A stretch of DNA of 64,000 bases from Halotalea alkalilenta (GTDB taxonomy: Bacteria; Pseudomonadota; Gammaproteobacteria; Pseudomonadales; Halomonadaceae). This document shows positions 30,237 through 39,981 of the stretch, piece after piece. The position numbers were made by a program, and so were the translations under genes. Under the pieces are notes generated by a model. That model did not search any database. It saw only the letters and a list, made by a program, of their open reading frames with translations, and was not told the origin of the DNA. The stretch spans positions 186,001 through 250,000 of the forward strand of contig NZ_CP015243.1 in NCBI RefSeq assembly GCF_001648175.1. Direction: 5' to 3'. Position 1 is the stretch's first letter. Each line of letters starts with the position of its first letter.

Positions 30237-31220
30237 TCACTCGACCAGCCAGCCCTCGGTGGCGAAGACGTCAGTGATCACTCGCGTGTTCTCGTCGATG
30301 TAGCTGCGCAACTCGTCACCGCTGAGGAAGGTGTCGGACTGCACGCTATTGGTCACGTACGCTTTCCACTCAGGGGTTTCGGCGACCTTTTGCAGCAGAT
30401 CGCGGTAGAACTCGACCACCTCCTGGTCGACTCCGGCGGCGAGCCAAACGGTGCGCGGCATGCGGTATTCGGTGATCGGTATGCCTTGGGAGGCGCAGGT
30501 CGGCACGTCGCCCCATCCCTTGCCGTCGTAGACCGGCTCTCCCGCGGGCAGCGGCTCGGGAGAGAACACGCAAAGCGGCTTGACCATCCCCGCCTTCCAC
30601 TGGCCAAGGTTCTCCGAGGGGTTGTTGACATTGGCGTCGACGTGCCCGCCGGAAAGCTGCACCAGCGCCTGGCTGCCGCCATTGAACGGCACATAGCGGA
30701 ATTCGGTATCGGTCGCCGCCTGGAGCATGCTGACCAGGGTCTGGTCGGTGTCCTTGGACTGACTGCCGGAAAAGCGCATTTTGCCCGGCTCGGCCTTGGC
30801 GTCGGCAATGAAGGCGCCGGCGTCCTCCCACTCGGCCTTGCCGTTGACCCAGATCATGAACTCGTCGAACGCCATCGCCGCCACCGGCTGCAGGTCTTCC
30901 GCCGCGTAGGGCATTCGATTGACCTTGGGTAGCAGGTACTCGTTGTTGGTGCCGAAGGTCAGCTTGTAGGGATCGTTCTGGTAGCCGGCGGCGTAGACGA
31001 AGCCTTCGGCACCGCTGCCGCCTCCTTTGTTGGAGACGATGATCGAGGCGTCCATCAGATCGTGCTTGCTGATGATCGCCTGCACGGTTCGCGCGAAGTT
31101 GTCGGTGCCGCCGCCGGCCCCCGAGGTCACCACGAATTCGACCGGACGATTCGGCTCCCAGGCCAGAGACTGGGCGGATACCGCCAGCGTGGCGCAGAGC
31201 AGTGAAAGTGGCTTGATCAT
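30237..31220 (-). CDS. tctC: Tripartite tricarboxylate transporter substrate-binding protein
   Basis: A periplasmic Bug-family receptor of 327 residues. A signal peptide ends SAQSLAW, and the mature N-terminus reads PNRPVEFVVTSGAGGGTDNFAR, the usual Bug opening. VNNPSENLGQWKAG and the C-terminal helices also fit. It delivers a carboxylate to TctAB. The neighbouring PdxA2-type dehydrogenase suggests a four-carbon hydroxy-acid ligand. Confidence 0.93.
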   Translation of the reverse strand: MIKPLSLLCATLAVSAQSLAWEPNRPVEFVVTSGAGGGTDNFARTVQAIISKHDLMDASIIVSNKGGGSGAEGFVYAAGYQNDPYKLTFGTNNEYLLPKVNRMPYAAEDLQPVAAMAFDEFMIWVNGKAEWEDAGAFIADAKAEPGKMRFSGSQSKDTDQTLVSMLQAATDTEFRYVPFNGGSQALVQLSGGHVDANVNNPSENLGQWKAGMVKPLCVFSPEPLPAGEPVYDGKGWGDVPTCASQGIPITEYRMPRTVWLAAGVDQEVVEFYRDLLQKVAETPEWKAYVTNSVQSDTFLSGDELRSYIDENTRVITDVFATEGWLVE

Positions 31221-31265
31221 GATCGTGACTCTTTGACGTGGAGTTCGAGAAAGACCATCGATGGT

Positions 31266-32315
31266 TCAGGCCGTCGCGGTACGCCGCTGGGCGATCTGCC
31301 GGGCCATCCGCGCGGCGAGCAGGATCGCCTCGCGGCTGGCACCGATATCGGCACGACCTTGGCCCGCGATGTCGTAGGCGGTGCCGTGGGCAGGGGTGCA
31401 GATCGGAAAAGGCAGGCCGCCGAGCATGGTCACGCCGCTATCGAAGCCGAGCATTTTCATCGCGATCTGGCCTTGGTCGTGGTACATGGTCAGCACCGCG
31501 TGGTAGCCCTCCTTCAGCGCACGCAGGAAAACGGTGTCGGCGGGGAACGGGCCCTCGACGTCCCAGCCGCGCGCCTTGGCTTCGAGCACTGCGGGCTCGA
31601 TCACATCGATCTCCTCCATGCCGAAGCTGCCGCCATCGCCCGCGTGGGGATTGAGTCCGGCAACGGCGATACGCGGCGCGGCATGGCCGGCGTCGATCAG
31701 GCAGGCATGGGTGAGTGCCAGTTCATCGAGGATCAGCGGGATGTCTATCGCAGCGGAAACCTCGGCGAGCGGGATGTGCGAGGTGACCCGGGCGTTCCAG
31801 ACCTTGTCGAGGATGTTGAATTCACGCGCGCGGCCCGAGAAGCCGATCGCCCCGGCGACGAAGCGGATTTCATCGTCGTAGCCCGGATTGGCATAGCGCA
31901 TCGCTTTTTTGTTGAACGGGGTGAAACACACCGCATCGACCAGCCCTCGATGGGCCAGATCCAGCGCCTGGCGGAAATTGGCGGAGGCGAACTCACCGCC
32001 TTCGAGGCTCGCGACTCCGCGCTCCACCTGCGAGGGGTCAAGGTTCCCCAGGTCGATGAAGCGCACCGCCTCACTGCTCGGCGCTTCCGCCTCGGCCAGG
32101 GAGACCGTGCGCATGGCAGGCTTGAGCTGTGCGACTTCGGCCCCCTGATCGAATATCCGGCGGTCGCCGATGACGATCAGCTTGGCATGCTCCAGCACGA
32201 TGGGGTCACTGGCGATACGCGCGGTGAGCTCGGGGCTTATCCCGCAGGGATCCCCCATCGCCAGCGCGATGACAGGACGATCCGCTGTCTCCTTTCCAAT
32301 CACGTGATCGTTCAT
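31266..32315 (-). CDS. pdxA2: PdxA2-type 4-phospho-threonate/erythronate dehydrogenase
   Basis: A metal- and NAD-dependent decarboxylating dehydrogenase of 349 residues, homologous to the vitamin B6 enzyme PdxA. Motifs are ALAMGDPCGISPEL, CFTPFNKKAM, the metal His in TSHIPLAEV, AGLNPHAGDGG, MYHDQGQIAMKML and PAHGTAYDIAG. Position in a transporter operon with a GntR regulator points to the catabolic PdxA2 branch, which acts on 4-phospho-D-threonate or D-erythronate. It is the first gene of the operon. The DUF1537 kinase that normally makes its substrate is not in the window. Confidence 0.88.
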   Translation of the reverse strand: MNDHVIGKETADRPVIALAMGDPCGISPELTARIASDPIVLEHAKLIVIGDRRIFDQGAEVAQLKPAMRTVSLAEAEAPSSEAVRFIDLGNLDPSQVERGVASLEGGEFASANFRQALDLAHRGLVDAVCFTPFNKKAMRYANPGYDDEIRFVAGAIGFSGRAREFNILDKVWNARVTSHIPLAEVSAAIDIPLILDELALTHACLIDAGHAAPRIAVAGLNPHAGDGGSFGMEEIDVIEPAVLEAKARGWDVEGPFPADTVFLRALKEGYHAVLTMYHDQGQIAMKMLGFDSGVTMLGGLPFPICTPAHGTAYDIAGQGRADIGASREAILLAARMARQIAQRRTATA

Positions 32316-32380
32316 TTTCTGATCTCATCTCCGGTGGACGCGGGGGTCGCGTGGGATGAGATTGCGCCGGAAAATAAAAC

Positions 32381-32393
32381 GTATACATTATAC
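32381..32393. promoter_or_regulatory. Candidate GntR operator upstream of pdxA2
   Basis: GTATA-CAT-TATAC is a perfect inverted repeat in an AT-rich patch, 66 bp before the pdxA2 start and 218 bp before the divergent gntR. FadR-subfamily regulators often bind GTATAC-like palindromes of this size. Confidence 0.55.
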
Positions 32394-32610
32394 AAAGGTA
32401 TTTTTTCTGGGCTGACAGCATCGCACTTAGGTCTTACGACTTACGCCAAACCCTCTATCCAGCGTACGACGCAGTGTCGACGAATGGTTAGAATCAGCGA
32501 TGCCGTTGCGCTCGATGGCCAACCGAAGAGCGCGCCCCATGACCCCACGACGCGCGTGCAGCGGCGTGGCAGGCTGGACCAGCCGATTCATTCACTACCG
32601 GACAAAGCCT

Positions 32611-33276
32611 ATGACCCAGATCGGTTCCATCTCTCGCAATACGCTGCACGACGCCATCACCGAGCGGATTCGCGACATGATCATCGAGGGTGAACTGGTG
32701 CCGGGCGAGCGCATCTACGAAGGCCCTCTGTGCGAACAGCTCGGGGTCTCCCGCACGCCGCTTCGAGAAGCCCTGCGCTTTCTCGCCAGCGAAGGACTGG
32801 TCGAGCTGACGCCCAACCGTGGAGCCTCGGTGCGCCGCTTCAGCGCCCAGGACATCGAGGACATGCTGGTAGTGATCCGCGCGATGGAGGAACTCGCCGG
32901 CAAAATAGCCTGCGAAAAGGCCAGCGATGCCGAGATCGCCGAGGTTCGCGCGCTCCATGAGGAGATGCTCGGGTACTATCGAAGCCAGGACCGCTTGGCT
33001 TACTACAAGGCCAACCAGTCGATCCACAGCTCGATCGTGCGGCTTTCGCACAATGCCACGCTGGTGCACGCCCACGCCGGGCTGCAGTCACGGCTCAAGC
33101 GCATCCGCTTCATCGGCCACAGCGGTGCGGACAAATGGGCAGCCGCGGTGGGCGAACACGAGCGGATGATCACCGCCCTGGAAGCGCGCGACGCGGATGG
33201 CTTGATCGAGGCGCTTGGCGGCCACCTGACCAACGCTTGGCTACGGGTACAGGACAAGATTCAGGACGAGGCGTGA
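32611..33276 (+). CDS. GntR-family (FadR subfamily) regulator of the pdxA2-tct operon
   Basis: A 221-residue repressor. The N-terminal winged helix (ITERIRDMIIEGELVPGERI through GVSRTPLREALRFLASEGL) covers about residues 15-65 and NRGASVRRF is the wing. The C-terminal FCD effector domain has the metal-binding His in ANQSIHSSIV and later GHLTNAW. The start at 32611 gives normal length; the frame is open 37 codons further up without family similarity. It is divergent from pdxA2, with a palindrome in between, so it most likely controls that operon. Confidence 0.9.
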   Translation: MTQIGSISRNTLHDAITERIRDMIIEGELVPGERIYEGPLCEQLGVSRTPLREALRFLASEGLVELTPNRGASVRRFSAQDIEDMLVVIRAMEELAGKIACEKASDAEIAEVRALHEEMLGYYRSQDRLAYYKANQSIHSSIVRLSHNATLVHAHAGLQSRLKRIRFIGHSGADKWAAAVGEHERMITALEARDADGLIEALGGHLTNAWLRVQDKIQDEA

Positions 33277-33459
33277 GGTATCGGCGGCCTGGCCTGAACC
33301 ACCACCGGCCGGCGAGGCCAACGGCTCGTCCCGCCCCGGTCGAACGAGCGCAGATCGAAAAAAACGAATACAGCGTAGGAATCTAAACACTTCTCTTCGC
33401 GCTGCGACGAGCTACCCTTGTTGCGTCGCATACCCACTCGCTCGTCAGGAGAGAACACG

Positions 33460-34062
33460 ATGACCAAATTGCTGGTGCTCTACTATTCGATGTACGGCCA
33501 CATCGAGACCATGGCCAATGCCGTTGCGGAAGGCGCAAGCAAGGTCGAGGGCGTCGAGGTCACGATCAAGCGCGTGCCGGAAACGATGCCGGCGGAAGCA
33601 TTCGCCAATGCCGGCGGCAAGACCGACCAGCAAGCACCGCTGGCGACCCCCGCCGAGCTTGCGGACTACGATGCGATCATCATCGGCACACCAACCCGCT
33701 TCGGCAACATGGCCGGGCAGATGCGCACTTTCCTCGACCAGACCGGTGGGCTGTGGGCCAGCGGCGCACTGCGCGGCAAGATCGCCAGCGTATTCGCCTC
33801 CACCGGCACCGGCGGCGGCCAGGAGCAGACCATCACCTCGACCTGGACCACCCTCGCTCACCACGGCATGGTGATCGTGCCGATCGGCTACGGCATTCCC
33901 GAAATGTTCGACATCTCCCAGGTGCGCGGCGGTACGCCCTATGGCGTCACCACCTTCGCCGGCGGTGACGGTTCCCGCCAGCCAAGCGCAGAGGAGCTGA
34001 CGATCGCCCGCCACCAGGGCGAGTACGTCGCCGGCATCGCCGCGAAGCTCACCCGCGCCTGA
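33460..34062 (+). CDS. wrbA: NAD(P)H:quinone oxidoreductase WrbA
   Basis: A flavodoxin-like FMN enzyme of 200 residues that reduces quinones by two electrons and limits oxidative stress. The FMN phosphate loop YYSMYGHIE is at the N-terminus, with [24 protein letters not shown] and [12 protein letters not shown] following. The length equals the family norm. AGGAG lies about 9 nt before the ATG. Confidence 0.95.
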   Translation: MTKLLVLYYSMYGHIETMANAVAEGASKVEGVEVTIKRVPETMPAEAFANAGGKTDQQAPLATPAELADYDAIIIGTPTRFGNMAGQMRTFLDQTGGLWASGALRGKIASVFASTGTGGGQEQTITSTWTTLAHHGMVIVPIGYGIPEMFDISQVRGGTPYGVTTFAGGDGSRQPSAEELTIARHQGEYVAGIAAKLTRA

Positions 34063-34082
34063 AACAAGCCTCCCTAGGCTAA

Positions 34083-35799
<1,717 letters not shown>

Positions 35800-35813
35800 G
35801 CGCGACGACGAAA

Positions 35814-35845
35814 GACGCCCGCGCTCCTTGCGGGGCGCGGGCGTC
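35814..35845. terminator. Bidirectional terminator ligB / peroxiredoxin
   Basis: GACGCCCGCGC and GCGCGGGCGTC form a perfect 11-bp stem with a 10-nt loop between two convergent genes. CTTG follows on the plus side and TTT on the minus side. Confidence 0.7.
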
Positions 35846-35868
35846 CTTGATCACCTGCCGGTCGAGGC

Positions 35869-36501
35869 TTACTTCTTCAGATCGACCAGGCGCAGGTAGG
35901 GTTTCTTCTCATCCCAACCCTGCGGGAAGAGTTTCTCGGCATCTTCGTTGCTGAGCGAGGGGACGATGATCACCTTGTCGCCTTCCTTCCAGTTCACCGG
36001 CGTCGCGACTTTCTCTTTGTCGGTCAGCTGGAGACTGTCGAGGGCACGAAGAATTTCCTGGAAGTTGCGCCCGGCGCTCGCCGGATAGGTGAGGATCAGC
36101 CTCACCTTCTTGTTCGGATCGATGATGAACACCGAACGCACGGTGAGGGTATCGTTCGCATTCGGGTGAATCATGTCGTAAAGCGAAGCGACTTTACGGT
36201 CGCCATCGGCAAGCAGCGGGAAGTTGAGACCATGGCCCTGGGTCTCTTCGATATCTCCCTTCCAGCGCTCGTGCTCCTCGAGGCTGTCCACCGACAGGCC
36301 GATCGCCTTGGTGTTGCGCTTGTCGAATTCGGGCTTCAGCCGTGAGACCTCGCCCAGCTCGGTGGTGCACACCGGGGTGAAGTCCTTCGGGTGAGAAAAC
36401 AGGATCGCCCAGCTATCGCCGAGCCACTGGTGGAAGCTGATATCGCCGGCGGTGCTCCGCTGGGTGAAATCTGGGGCGGTATCGCCGAGACGCAATGTCA
36501 T
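35869..36501 (-). CDS. 1-Cys peroxiredoxin (Prx6 type)
   Basis: A thiol peroxidase of 210 residues that reduces hydrogen peroxide and organic peroxides in the cytoplasm. The peroxidatic Cys lies in DFTPVCTTELG at about residue 45. The long C-terminal extension (VATPVNWKEGDKVIIVPSL) is the Prx6 mark. No resolving Cys is seen. The gene is monocistronic. Confidence 0.95.
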   Translation of the reverse strand: MTLRLGDTAPDFTQRSTAGDISFHQWLGDSWAILFSHPKDFTPVCTTELGEVSRLKPEFDKRNTKAIGLSVDSLEEHERWKGDIEETQGHGLNFPLLADGDRKVASLYDMIHPNANDTLTVRSVFIIDPNKKVRLILTYPASAGRNFQEILRALDSLQLTDKEKVATPVNWKEGDKVIIVPSLSNEDAEKLFPQGWDEKKPYLRLVDLKK

Positions 36502-36845
36502 TATCTTCGCTCCTAACGTCGATGATTGCTTGGCTGGTCGATCGCGGCTCGCGGCGCGGTCGATGAAATCGCTTGGCCCCTGGGGTATCCGGACTGCTCA
36601 GGGTCGCCCCGGGTACGAGGCCATATGTTGCGACTTTGTCATTGCGCTGCAAAACAACGAGTTCGCCTAAGGTAATGCTCACCAGCATAGACCATACGAT
36701 CGAACGATCGGCGAAAACCCCGTCGCACCGCATTCGTCGGGCGCTGGCTGCGGCAAACCCGCACCATCGCGCTCGGCGAGCGGCTGGACGACGAAGCTCA
36801 AGGGGAGTGTGATACTAAGACTATATAAAGGAGAGAGCGCGCCAC
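36502..36845. other. Intergenic region after the peroxiredoxin gene
   Basis: A 344-bp gap that must contain the peroxiredoxin promoter. A TATAAAGGAG run at 36824-36834 resembles a ribosome binding site on the plus strand but leads to no credible gene. Nothing else is evident. Confidence 0.35.
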
Positions 36846-37139
36846 TCAGCAGTAGCGAACGACGGCACGCTTGCTGTCGGGCACCACTACGGTGTCGCCC
36901 TTGTGCAGCAGCAGCTGAGCATCATTCTCTGCGCCATCGGCGTCTACACCGATCACCTCGGCAATGGAGTTCTTGTCGCCATCGCGGTCGAGCACGCGCA
37001 GGCGAACGTTGGCGCCGTGGTAGCGCGCAGTGATGATACAGCCAGTCTTCGGCTGCTTGCGGCTCATGCGGCGCGGCTCGTTATACCCGGTCACGCTGTC
37101 TTTGAATGGAATGTCCCATTCGATCTTACGTGCATCCAT
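36846..37139 (-). CDS. Small basic protein of unknown function (97 aa)
   Basis: I do not recognise this family. The 97-residue protein is soluble and rich in charged residues. Its centre (GCIITARYHGANVRLRVLDR) and end (LLHKGDTVVVPDSKRAVV) read like alternating beta-strands of a small barrel, of the sort seen in TRAM/OB-like nucleic-acid-binding folds; that is only an impression. The frame has normal codon use for this genome and a weak GAG element 5 nt before the ATG. It is flanked by long gaps, so it is probably transcribed alone. Confidence 0.6.
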   Translation of the reverse strand: MDARKIEWDIPFKDSVTGYNEPRRMSRKQPKTGCIITARYHGANVRLRVLDRDGDKNSIAEVIGVDADGAENDAQLLLHKGDTVVVPDSKRAVVRYC

Positions 37140-37407
37140 CTTACTCAGCCCTCGCTGAACGTCTGGTCACGGTGGTCGTTCTGATCGTTCGATGCGGGAT
37201 TCACGCCCCGGTCATCGGCCTGTCAAATTTGGATTGCGAAGATACTCCTACGAATCGAAGGGTTCTACGATTCAATCCAGCCTCATACCGAATCGGCATG
37301 ACCTAATCACCAGCGGCATCACTGACCATCAACTAACCGAATATTACGAAAGTCGCCAGCTTTCGAAGCGATCGATTCGCTCCGCGTTTCGCAACTTTTG
37401 CCGAACA

Positions 37408-38382
37408 TTACGCCAACGCCTCCAGGCTCAGCCGCGCCCCGAAGCTGCGACGCGCCCCGGGTGCAAGACGCAACGCCGCGGCGAACTCGTCGCGATTGAA
37501 GGAATCGGGAGGAAACTCGGTCGGCTCGATCGCGATCGACTGGCGCCGACGTGGACCCAGGGAGTCCCCGGTATAGAGCTGCACCGCGCCGCTCGGCTGG
37601 GCGAGGACCACGGCAAGCCCGCAGTCCGGGGCCTCGAGGCGGGTACGCAGCCAGCCGTCGGCATCAGGTTCGAGATCGTAGAAGCAGTCATCGAGCGCCC
37701 GGCCGGCCAGCGCTAGCTCCGTTTCGTCGCAAACCGCATAGGCCTCGTCACCCGGCAGCGGGATCCTACGCGCATCGCAAATCACCCGTCGACAGGCGGG
37801 CAGGCGCACCCGGCAGGCGTCGAGATCGCCCCCAGGAGGCAGCAGGTAAGGATGCCAACCGCAGCCGAAGGGCGCATCCAACCGCCCTAGGTTGCGCGCT
37901 TCGAAACTCCAGGAAAGCCCCTTGCGATCGACCGAAAACGAGGTCAAGCAAATGATTTCGAAGGGATATCCACTGAGCGTACGAGGCGTAATCCGGGTTT
38001 CGAATACCAATTCAGCATGATCCGGCTCGAGCACCGCGTCGCGCAGCCGCCAATCGAGCCCGCGCACCACCCCGTGCATCGCATGGCCCTCGCCCTCGAC
38101 CACCGGCAAGCGCAGGAGATCTCCATCGAAGCGATAGCGGCCATCGTTGATGCGATTGCTGAACGGTGCCATCAGCGCACTGCGCGCCGCATCGAGGGTG
38201 GCCAGTTCGCTACCCTCACGGTAGCCGTCGATCAGTTCGACCAGTCTCCCGTCGGGTGCGCGAGCGTTGGCGCAGAGCAGCGTCGCCCCACGCAGCGCGA
38301 CGCGCATGCGGCATGCTCCCTCTTCGACCACCTCGACGACCGGCCACTGCTGCAATTGATCATGGCGCAGTTCGAATCCCAT
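37408..38382 (-). CDS. Aldose 1-epimerase family protein
   Basis: A mutarotase-fold protein of 324 residues that would interconvert alpha and beta hexoses or a phosphorylated sugar. The active-site elements are the Arg in MAPFSNRINDGRY, the His in HAMHGVVRGLDW, the His in FGCGWHPYL and the Glu in SIAIEPTEFPPD. The start at 38382 has AGGAG 7 nt upstream; the longer frame has no support. No sugar operon adjoins it. Confidence 0.88.
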   Translation of the reverse strand: MGFELRHDQLQQWPVVEVVEEGACRMRVALRGATLLCANARAPDGRLVELIDGYREGSELATLDAARSALMAPFSNRINDGRYRFDGDLLRLPVVEGEGHAMHGVVRGLDWRLRDAVLEPDHAELVFETRITPRTLSGYPFEIICLTSFSVDRKGLSWSFEARNLGRLDAPFGCGWHPYLLPPGGDLDACRVRLPACRRVICDARRIPLPGDEAYAVCDETELALAGRALDDCFYDLEPDADGWLRTRLEAPDCGLAVVLAQPSGAVQLYTGDSLGPRRRQSIAIEPTEFPPDSFNRDEFAAALRLAPGARRSFGARLSLEALA

Positions 38383-38489
38383 GCTTCGCTCCTGAATGGG
38401 GCGGCGCCGGACATGCCCGGCGCCGCATATCGGTAGCTGTGTCGATAACAAAGAGCATAGCCACGATCCCCCGGAAGGCGAGCATCGTC

Positions 38490-39023
38490 TCAGCCGCCAA
38501 GCTCTGCACTGAGCGAAGGCTGGACGATCTCGATCAAGTAGCCGTCGGGGTCCTTGATGAAGGCGACGTCCTTCATCTTGCCCTGTTCCGGGCGTTTGGT
38601 GAACTCGACCCCTTGCTCATCGAACCAGGCCACCGCAGCGGTAAGATCCGGCACCGCGATGCAGATATGGCCGTAGCCCTGCGGTTCGCTGTTGCCGTTG
38701 TGGTAACCGAACTCGGGATCCTCCTCGGTGCCCCAGTTGTGGGTCAGCTCGAGCAGCCCGCGGCGCGAGAAGGTCCAAACGCTGCGCTCCCCGGCATCCT
38801 CGGGCGCGATCTCATCATCGTCGAGATGATCGAGAAAATAGAGCGTGAAGCGCATCTCAGGAAAATCGAGCTTACGCAGCAGCCGCATACCGAGTATCCC
38901 GGTGTAGAAGGCGAGCGCCCGCTCAGGATCCTTGATCCGCACCATCGAGTGATTGAGCGTGAACCCGCGGGTCCGCGAGGGGACGTGTTCGACCACGCCC
39001 GGGGCCTGTTCGGTGAAGCTCAT
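38490..39023 (-). CDS. gloA: Lactoylglutathione lyase (glyoxalase I)
   Basis: Converts the methylglyoxal-glutathione adduct to lactoylglutathione. The 177-residue protein is of the longer, eukaryote-like GLO1 type, beginning about 25 residues before FTLNHSMVRIKDPERALAFY. Metal ligands lie in LNHSMVRI, LLELTHNWG, GYGHICIAV and DGYLIEIVQP (His, Glu, His, Glu). The start at 39023 has GAGGAAG upstream. It is divergent from the NlpC/P60 lipoprotein gene. Confidence 0.95.
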   Translation of the reverse strand: MSFTEQAPGVVEHVPSRTRGFTLNHSMVRIKDPERALAFYTGILGMRLLRKLDFPEMRFTLYFLDHLDDDEIAPEDAGERSVWTFSRRGLLELTHNWGTEEDPEFGYHNGNSEPQGYGHICIAVPDLTAAVAWFDEQGVEFTKRPEQGKMKDVAFIKDPDGYLIEIVQPSLSAELGG

Positions 39024-39153
39024 TCGATATCTTCCTCTGGTTCGATCGATCCGTGGCGGGGAGATGGCGACGCTGGCCGAGCGAATCAAGGCTCGACGCT
39101 CTCGACCGCTGCAACGATACTGGTGCGCGACCGCCAAAGGCCTGGAGCCCCCC

Positions 39154-39639
39154 ATGCGTCGATCGCCTCTTCCGCTTTGCTTGATCGTGCTGCTCGCCCT
39201 GCTCGCTGGCTGTGCCGGACGCCCACCGCTCGAGACCAGCGACCGTGGACTGGACAGCGCGGATGGAATCAGCATCGAACGTGCGCTGATCATCGCCACC
39301 GCCAAGAGCAACCTGGGGGTACCCTATCGCTGGGGCGGCAACGACCCCGCCCAAGGGCTCGACTGCAGCGGGCTGAGCGAACTCAGCTACCGCGCCGCCG
39401 GCTTCTCGCTGCCGCGGATCACCAACGATCAGTTCCAGGCGATCCCCAAGACCGCTGTGGCCCGCCCCGGCGATCTTCTGTTCTTCGGTGCCGGCTCCCG
39501 CGCCACCCATGTCGGCATCTACCTCGGCAACCAGCAGATGATCCACGCCCCCGGCAGCGGCCGCAGGGTCGAGCTGGCCAATCTTTCGGTGCGCTACTGG
39601 CAGGACAACTACCTCGGCGCAGGCTCGCTCGCGCCCTGA
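39154..39639 (+). CDS. NlpC/P60-family lipoprotein, cell-wall hydrolase
   Basis: A 161-residue exported peptidoglycan endopeptidase. The start at 39154 gives a short lipoprotein signal (LIVLLALLAGC) with the lipobox Cys near residue 20 and has GGAG upstream. The catalytic triad is readable: Cys in GLDCSGLSELSY, His in ATHVGIYLG and His in MIHAPGSGR. It would cut the stem peptide between D-Glu and the diamino acid and resembles E. coli Spr/MepS and NlpC. Confidence 0.92.
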   Translation: MRRSPLPLCLIVLLALLAGCAGRPPLETSDRGLDSADGISIERALIIATAKSNLGVPYRWGGNDPAQGLDCSGLSELSYRAAGFSLPRITNDQFQAIPKTAVARPGDLLFFGAGSRATHVGIYLGNQQMIHAPGSGRRVELANLSVRYWQDNYLGAGSLAP

Positions 39640-39981
39640 ACCTAGCCGCCCCTCATCGACCAGCCTGCGATCGTGAATCGCGACGGCCAGAAAACTCACT
39701 CGCCCTGCGCACGCTCGATGAGCGGCTCCTGCCACGCCAGTGTCGACATAAAAGATTGAAAAAGTAGGAAACTTACCCGATCGAGACGCTATAAAGCGCG
39801 CCAGATAGATTTTCGGCAGGGAATAATACCCAAAGTCGACGCGAACGACTCCCATCCGCGCGCATGATTGTCTACAATAGCGCCGCATCTCTCATTCGAT
39901 CGGCCAGCCCGTTCGGGCTGGCCTGGAGGTCGGGGCGCTCGCCGCCGACGCTCGCTCAGCCACGTCAGACAGGAATCCGCA
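39640..39981. other. Intergenic region before the isocitrate dehydrogenase gene
   Basis: A 342-bp gap. A TACAAT hexamer at 39873 is a possible -10 element, without a clear -35. A strong hairpin at 39902-39923 lies between it and the gene start. No small gene is evident. Confidence 0.4.
39902..39923. other. Perfect hairpin in the leader of the isocitrate dehydrogenase gene
   Basis: GGCCAGCCCG-TT-CGGGCTGGCC is a 10-bp perfect palindromic stem with a minimal loop, 58 bp before the start codon and 24 bp past a possible -10 element. There is no T-run, so it is not a typical terminator; it could be a 5' RNA stabiliser or a protein site. Confidence 0.5.

Noticed and set aside
33418..33459. TTG start for wrbA, 14 codons upstream
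   Set aside because: The ATG at 33460 has AGGAG at the right distance and begins exactly where WrbA proteins begin.
36699..37193. Inverted 10-bp copies of ATCGAACGAT flanking the 97-residue gene
   Set aside because: CGATCG-like words are very frequent in this genome, there is no target-site duplication and the copies are too short to be element ends.
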